From the NCBI GenBank assembly GCA_963204915.1, contig CAUJHS010000031.1, positions 1 through 64,000 of the forward strand: DNA of 64,000 nucleotides, given 5' to 3'. Within the stretch, counting starts at the first letter, position 1; every line of letters begins with the position of its first letter. The stretch comes from Planctomycetota bacterium. Lineage in GTDB: Bacteria; Planctomycetota; Planctomycetia; Pirellulales; Pirellulaceae. Below the pieces are notes generated by a model. That model ran no database searches. It saw only the letters and a list, made by a program, of their open reading frames with translations, and was not told where the DNA came from. Shown here piece by piece: positions 60,828 to 64,000 of the stretch. Position numbers and translations under genes: made by a program.

Positions 60828-61475
60828 TTAGTTCGTCTTTTTCTCAGCGGGGGCCTTCTTGGCTTTGGGCTGCGGCGCCTGCGCAATGCCGATGACTCCC
60901 ACGGAAACGCGAGGTCCGGCCGCGCCGGAGGGTTGGCTAGTCAGGTCGTCTGCATCGGCATGCACCACCATCGAGCGGCCAAGAACAAAGTGGAGCTTCA
61001 ACCAAGGAGCGCGAATGTCCACCATCGCCACGCCGTCTTCATTGGCTTCGATGTTGCCCAGATCGCCTGCGTGGTGCTCGTCGGCGCCGGGCGCTCCGTG
61101 TTTATGGCCCTCGCCTTCAAAGTGGCCGCCGGCCGACTCTCCTTTGGGATCGCGCAGGTCGCCGAACTCGTGAATGTGGAAGCCGTGCTTGCCAGGGGTA
61201 AGACCGTTCACGCGGCCTTGAATGTGCAAACCGCCGTCACGTTCGTCGAGCCGAATCACGCCGCGCACCTTGTTTCCCTCGGTAGGCCGCAGCACCGCCA
61301 CGCCATGTTTCGGCAGGGCTAGTTCGTGTTTGAGATCGGCATGTTCATGCGCGGCGTCTTTCGCCGGAGGGCGAGCCGATTGATTCTGCGTTTCGCGTTC
61401 CTGAGCGGCAGCCAAACTCAAGCCGCCAAGAACCGTAAAAGCGACGAGAGCGGCGAACATCGGTCGGTGGGTCAT
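60828..61475 (-). CDS. sodC: Cu/Zn superoxide dismutase
   Basis: 215 residues from ATG 61475. Signal peptide MTHRPMFAALVAFTVLGGLS; a His/Glu-rich linker; then the SodC core: KHGFHIHEFGDLRDPKGES (copper His pair), AGGHFEGEGHKHG, DEHHAGDLGN (zinc His and Asp), SMVVHADADD (fourth Cu His), GAAGPRVSVGVIGIA with the active-site Arg. The two cysteines that form the conserved intrasubunit disulfide are both replaced (Leu/Arg region of HEFGDLRD, and Ser in RVSVG). The C-terminal tail is Lys/Ala/Pro-rich. It detoxifies superoxide in the periplasm. Confidence 0.92.
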   Translation of the reverse strand: MTHRPMFAALVAFTVLGGLSLAAAQERETQNQSARPPAKDAAHEHADLKHELALPKHGVAVLRPTEGNKVRGVIRLDERDGGLHIQGRVNGLTPGKHGFHIHEFGDLRDPKGESAGGHFEGEGHKHGAPGADEHHAGDLGNIEANEDGVAMVDIRAPWLKLHFVLGRSMVVHADADDLTSQPSGAAGPRVSVGVIGIAQAPQPKAKKAPAEKKTN

Positions 61476-61656
61476 CACGAACTCCTGGGTGAAGCAACAA
61501 GACGGTGCTGCGCGCCTGCGCAGAGTGACACACTTTCTAGCGGTGCAACGATTGTACCAAACCGTCCAAATCAAATCCTGCGATCTGCGTGAAGCGGCGC
61601 CGCGTTGCTGGGGAGCGTCCTAACAACACCAAAGATTCGCCGCTCAGGCGCGTAGT

Positions 61657-62091
61657 TCATTTTCGCATCGCCAGCACCACCACGCCGACTCCCACGAGGA
61701 CAATTCCCAGCCATTCTCGCGCGACGGGCCGTTCTCCTAAGAACAGAAACGCAAATACCGCTACGAGCACGACGCTGAGTTTGTCGACCGGAGCAACCTG
61801 CGACGCGCGGCCCATTTGCAAAGCTCGAAAATAACACACCCATGAGGCGCCGGTCGCCAAGGCCGAAGCTGCGAGAAAGAACCATGTTTTGGACGACAAC
61901 CCCCAGGGATCGGTCCACACGCCTTGGAATGCAACCCAGGCGACCAGCACCAACAGGATCACCACCGTGCGAATCAGCGTAGCGTAGTCCGAGTTGACTC
62001 CCTCCAGACCCACTTTGGCGAAAATGGCGGTCAGCGCTGCAAACACCGCCGACAACATCGCCCACACAACCCAATTCGAGAACGCTTCCAT
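61657..62091 (-). CDS. EamA/DMT-type small transporter
   Basis: 144 residues from ATG 62091. Half-size EamA unit with five hydrophobic helices: WVVWAMLSAVFAALTAIFAK, TLIRTVVILLVLVAWVAF, TWFFLAASALATGASWVCYF, SVVLVAVFAFLFLGERPVAR, WLGIVLVGVGVVVLAM. The FLGERP block is the EamA hallmark. Half-size members work as dimers. Substrate unknown. Start at 62097 is also possible. Confidence 0.88.
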   Translation of the reverse strand: MEAFSNWVVWAMLSAVFAALTAIFAKVGLEGVNSDYATLIRTVVILLVLVAWVAFQGVWTDPWGLSSKTWFFLAASALATGASWVCYFRALQMGRASQVAPVDKLSVVLVAVFAFLFLGERPVAREWLGIVLVGVGVVVLAMRK

Positions 62092-62177
62092 AGTCATCGC
62101 CGAGAGTTAATTGCAAACCGCGAGAGTCGCCTGGATTATAGAGCCATCCGGTGAAGCATGCTTGGCGGAGCGGTTAT

Positions 62178-63230
62178 TTACAATCGCACTTCCTGGCTGG
62201 TCGAGGCGAGGTGGATCGTTTTGCGGTCGATGTCGTGATATGCCTGGATGTGGCGCACCGTGCGGTTGCGGTAACGCATGAGGATCGATTCGGTAATCAC
62301 ATGGCGGTCTTTGTAGGAAATGCCGCGTAGCATGGGCGAATCGCTAATCCCTGTGGCGGCGAAAATCAGGTGATCGCCTTGGGCCATTTCGTCGACGGTC
62401 CAAACCTTGGTCAGGTCCGCTTCCGTGCAACCGTCTTCGTTCACCAGTTTGGCGCGCTCTTCGGCGTTCTTGGGCCACATGCGGCACAGCTGCTGCCCTC
62501 CCAGGCATTTAATGGCGGCGGCCGAGAGCACCGCTTCAGGACTTCCGCCAATGCCAACGTAAAGATCCACGCCCGAGTCGGGCAAACTTGGCGCAATGGC
62601 CGCTGCGACATCGCCGTCGGAAATTAATCGAATGCGGCAACCCGCGCGGCGCAATCCCGCGATCAAGCGTTCATGCCGGGGCCGGTCGAGCGCCACGGCG
62701 ACGACGTCTTCAACGCGCTTGCGCAAGCGCGCGGCGATGATCTCCAGTGTTGCTTCGATGGGCGTATCAAGCATCAGTCGGCCATTGGCGACCACCTGCG
62801 GCCCGACCGCCATCTTTTCCATGTAATGCGACGGAATCGCCGGGAACAGCCCGCGGGGGTCGTCATCGGGGTTGTCACAGGTAGTGACGGCGAGCACGGA
62901 AATCGCCCCTGGCAAACCTTTGGACGTGAGCGACGTGCCGTCGATCGGATCGACCGCAATGGCCATCGGAATGGCGCCGGCCGTCCAGGTGCCCAGGCGT
63001 TCGTCGGTAAACACGCCCGGTGCATTGTCTTTGTAGCCTTCGCCGATGCGCACCAGGCCTTTGCAGTCGATAAGTTGAAACATGCCGCGAATGGCGTCCG
63101 AGGCGGCTTCATCCGCGTGCTCTTTTTGACCCTTGCCAAACCACTTCCAAGCAGCCAAGGCGGCGTTCTCGGTGCAGCGTACCAGGTCCAGGTCAATAGT
63201 TCGTTCCGGATCGTGACGTTGTTCCATCAT
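62178..63230 (-). CDS. glpX: Fructose-1,6-bisphosphatase class II (GlpX)
   Basis: 350 residues. GlpX signatures: DLVRCTENAALAAWKWFGKG, ADEAASDAIRGM, RIGEGYKDNAPGVF (in place of GEGERDEAPML), AVDPIDGTSLTSKGLPGAIS (metal and phosphate site), GVDLYVGIGGSPEAVLSAAA and the Cys-rich QQLCRMWPKNAEERAK. The changed second Glu in GEGYKD is a variant worth noting but the Asp/Glu metal ligands remain. It dephosphorylates fructose-1,6-bisphosphate in gluconeogenesis. Starts at 63230 or 63227. Divergent from an SDR gene. Confidence 0.92.
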   Translation of the reverse strand: MMEQRHDPERTIDLDLVRCTENAALAAWKWFGKGQKEHADEAASDAIRGMFQLIDCKGLVRIGEGYKDNAPGVFTDERLGTWTAGAIPMAIAVDPIDGTSLTSKGLPGAISVLAVTTCDNPDDDPRGLFPAIPSHYMEKMAVGPQVVANGRLMLDTPIEATLEIIAARLRKRVEDVVAVALDRPRHERLIAGLRRAGCRIRLISDGDVAAAIAPSLPDSGVDLYVGIGGSPEAVLSAAAIKCLGGQQLCRMWPKNAEERAKLVNEDGCTEADLTKVWTVDEMAQGDHLIFAATGISDSPMLRGISYKDRHVITESILMRYRNRTVRHIQAYHDIDRKTIHLASTSQEVRL

Positions 63231-63714
63231 GGTCGATGTCTCCTGCGCAATGCGACCGTCCGGCGCGCGAAGTCTTGAGACGCCGTTGGCGAGAAAGGGT
63301 TTTTCCTCATCTCCTACGCAAGCGCTGTTCCGATGCAGCGCAATTGATGCGTGCGCGACAAGCGTGGGTGACCGACCTGAAGTAACGCAAGGTTTTCCAG
63401 CATTGTGCGATCAGCCCAGGCGGTGATCACATACGTCGGAGGGCGCGCTCTGTGCGGAATCAACGCGCGACACGCCTCAGAAACGCACGTTGATTTCCGC
63501 ACAATTGCATTCGCGCGAAACCATGCATTGAAAGAATCCCACGGAAAATGACCTAGCGCGACCGCGCGCTCGGCGCGAGAGCTTCATCTGGTATTCCATT
63601 TGCCGTAAAATTTGCGACTTTGTTGCTGGGCAACTATCGCCTACATCATCTCTGCCGGCATGCGCCGCCACGACGTTCCCGGCTACGCGCCTTAGGAAAT
63701 CGGAGGATTCTTCC
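63231..63714. other. Intergenic between divergent glpX and SDR genes
   Basis: About 480 bp without a supportable ORF. Ribosome-binding site GGAGGA for the SDR gene lies at 63702-63707. No promoter pair is clear. Confidence 0.5.
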
Positions 63715-64000
63715 ATGAAGATTGAGAACAAAGTCGCCATCGTCACAGGCGGCGGCAGCGGCATTGGCGAGGCGGTCTCGCAAGAGTTGGCCAAACGCAA
63801 AGCGCGCGCTGTGGTGCTGGTTGACCGAAGCGACCGGGCGTTTGAAGTCGCCGAAACCATCAATGCCGCCGCGGGCCGCAAGGTGGCCGAGGCGAAGGTG
63901 GGCGACACCACCGACGACGCCTTCCGCACCAACACGTTCGACGACGTGGTGGCCCGGCATGGCGTAGTTAGCATTTGCGTGCCCGCGGCAGGCATTACGC
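63715..64000 (+). CDS. Short-chain dehydrogenase/reductase, 3' end beyond the window
   Basis: 95 codons visible from ATG 63715. The cofactor loop TGGGSGIGEA (SDR TGxxxGIG) after IENKVAIVTG, the acidic VLVDRSDR after beta-2 (NAD preference), VGDTTDD, and CVPAAGI where NNAGI is usual. An intact start, so a real gene cut by the window edge. Substrate unknown. Confidence 0.9.
   Translation, partial: MKIENKVAIVTGGGSGIGEAVSQELAKRKARAVVLVDRSDRAFEVAETINAAAGRKVAEAKVGDTTDDAFRTNTFDDVVARHGVVSICVPAAGIT

Noticed and set aside
1..64000. CRISPR array, tRNA or rRNA genes
   Set aside because: No regularly spaced direct repeats with unique spacers and no tRNA- or rRNA-like stretch was noticed by eye; a covariance scan would be decisive for tRNAs.

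Overview
The window reads as a chromosome segment of a planctomycete, probably of the Pirellulales type. It is GC-rich. It carries two DUF1559 proteins with prepilin-type N-termini, two PEP-CTERM secreted proteins, several Tat-exported Gfo/Idh/MocA-type oxidoreductases, many small hypothetical proteins, and the membrane-anchor motif (R/Q)(F/I)(S/T)(L/V)R that recurs in unrelated proteins of that phylum. No rRNA, tRNA or CRISPR array was seen.

Layout. 1-8 kb is accessory DNA. It holds a truncated transposase, a lipoprotein plus DUF1559 pair, an IS3 remnant, two families of palindromic repeats, and a run of minus-strand orphan genes interleaved with attC-like sites; no integron integrase is present. 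8-10 kb has a Pmp3-like peptide and a glycosyltransferase-TPR protein.

9.85-25.9 kb is the most striking region: about 17 co-oriented minus-strand genes that encode a complete phage head-packaging set (small and large terminase, portal, prohead protease, major capsid protein, connector-like and structural proteins). I find no tail, lysis, integrase or repressor gene. Mixed into it are two c-type cytochromes, an MMP-like matrixin, an ABC-ATPase/GNAT fusion, a ParB-like protein and a leucine-rich-repeat membrane protein. The unit appears to be driven by one near-consensus sigma70 promoter whose spacer is filled by a LexA-like palindrome, and many of its genes have pyrimidine-rich leaders. It could be a domesticated head module, a gene-transfer-agent-like particle or a satellite element.

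26-47 kb returns to host genes: PEP-CTERM proteins, an AI-2E family permease, a macro-domain protein, DUF1877 and SRPBCC proteins, an eight-haem cytochrome, GNATs, a beta-propeller, an RHH regulator with a perfect operator palindrome, a second DUF1559 protein, a GNAT-deacetylase fusion and a large alkyl sulfatase. 47-60 kb is a secreted carbohydrate-type catabolic neighbourhood: a sugar-isomerase-like TIM barrel, three Gfo/Idh/MocA-type proteins, an amidohydrolase, a BNR sialidase-like protein and a beta-helix protein. It also holds a three-domain peptidoglycan enzyme. 60-64 kb carries Cu/Zn SOD, an EamA-type transporter, class II FBPase (GlpX) and the start of an SDR dehydrogenase.

All family assignments come from reading motifs by eye; none has been checked against a database.
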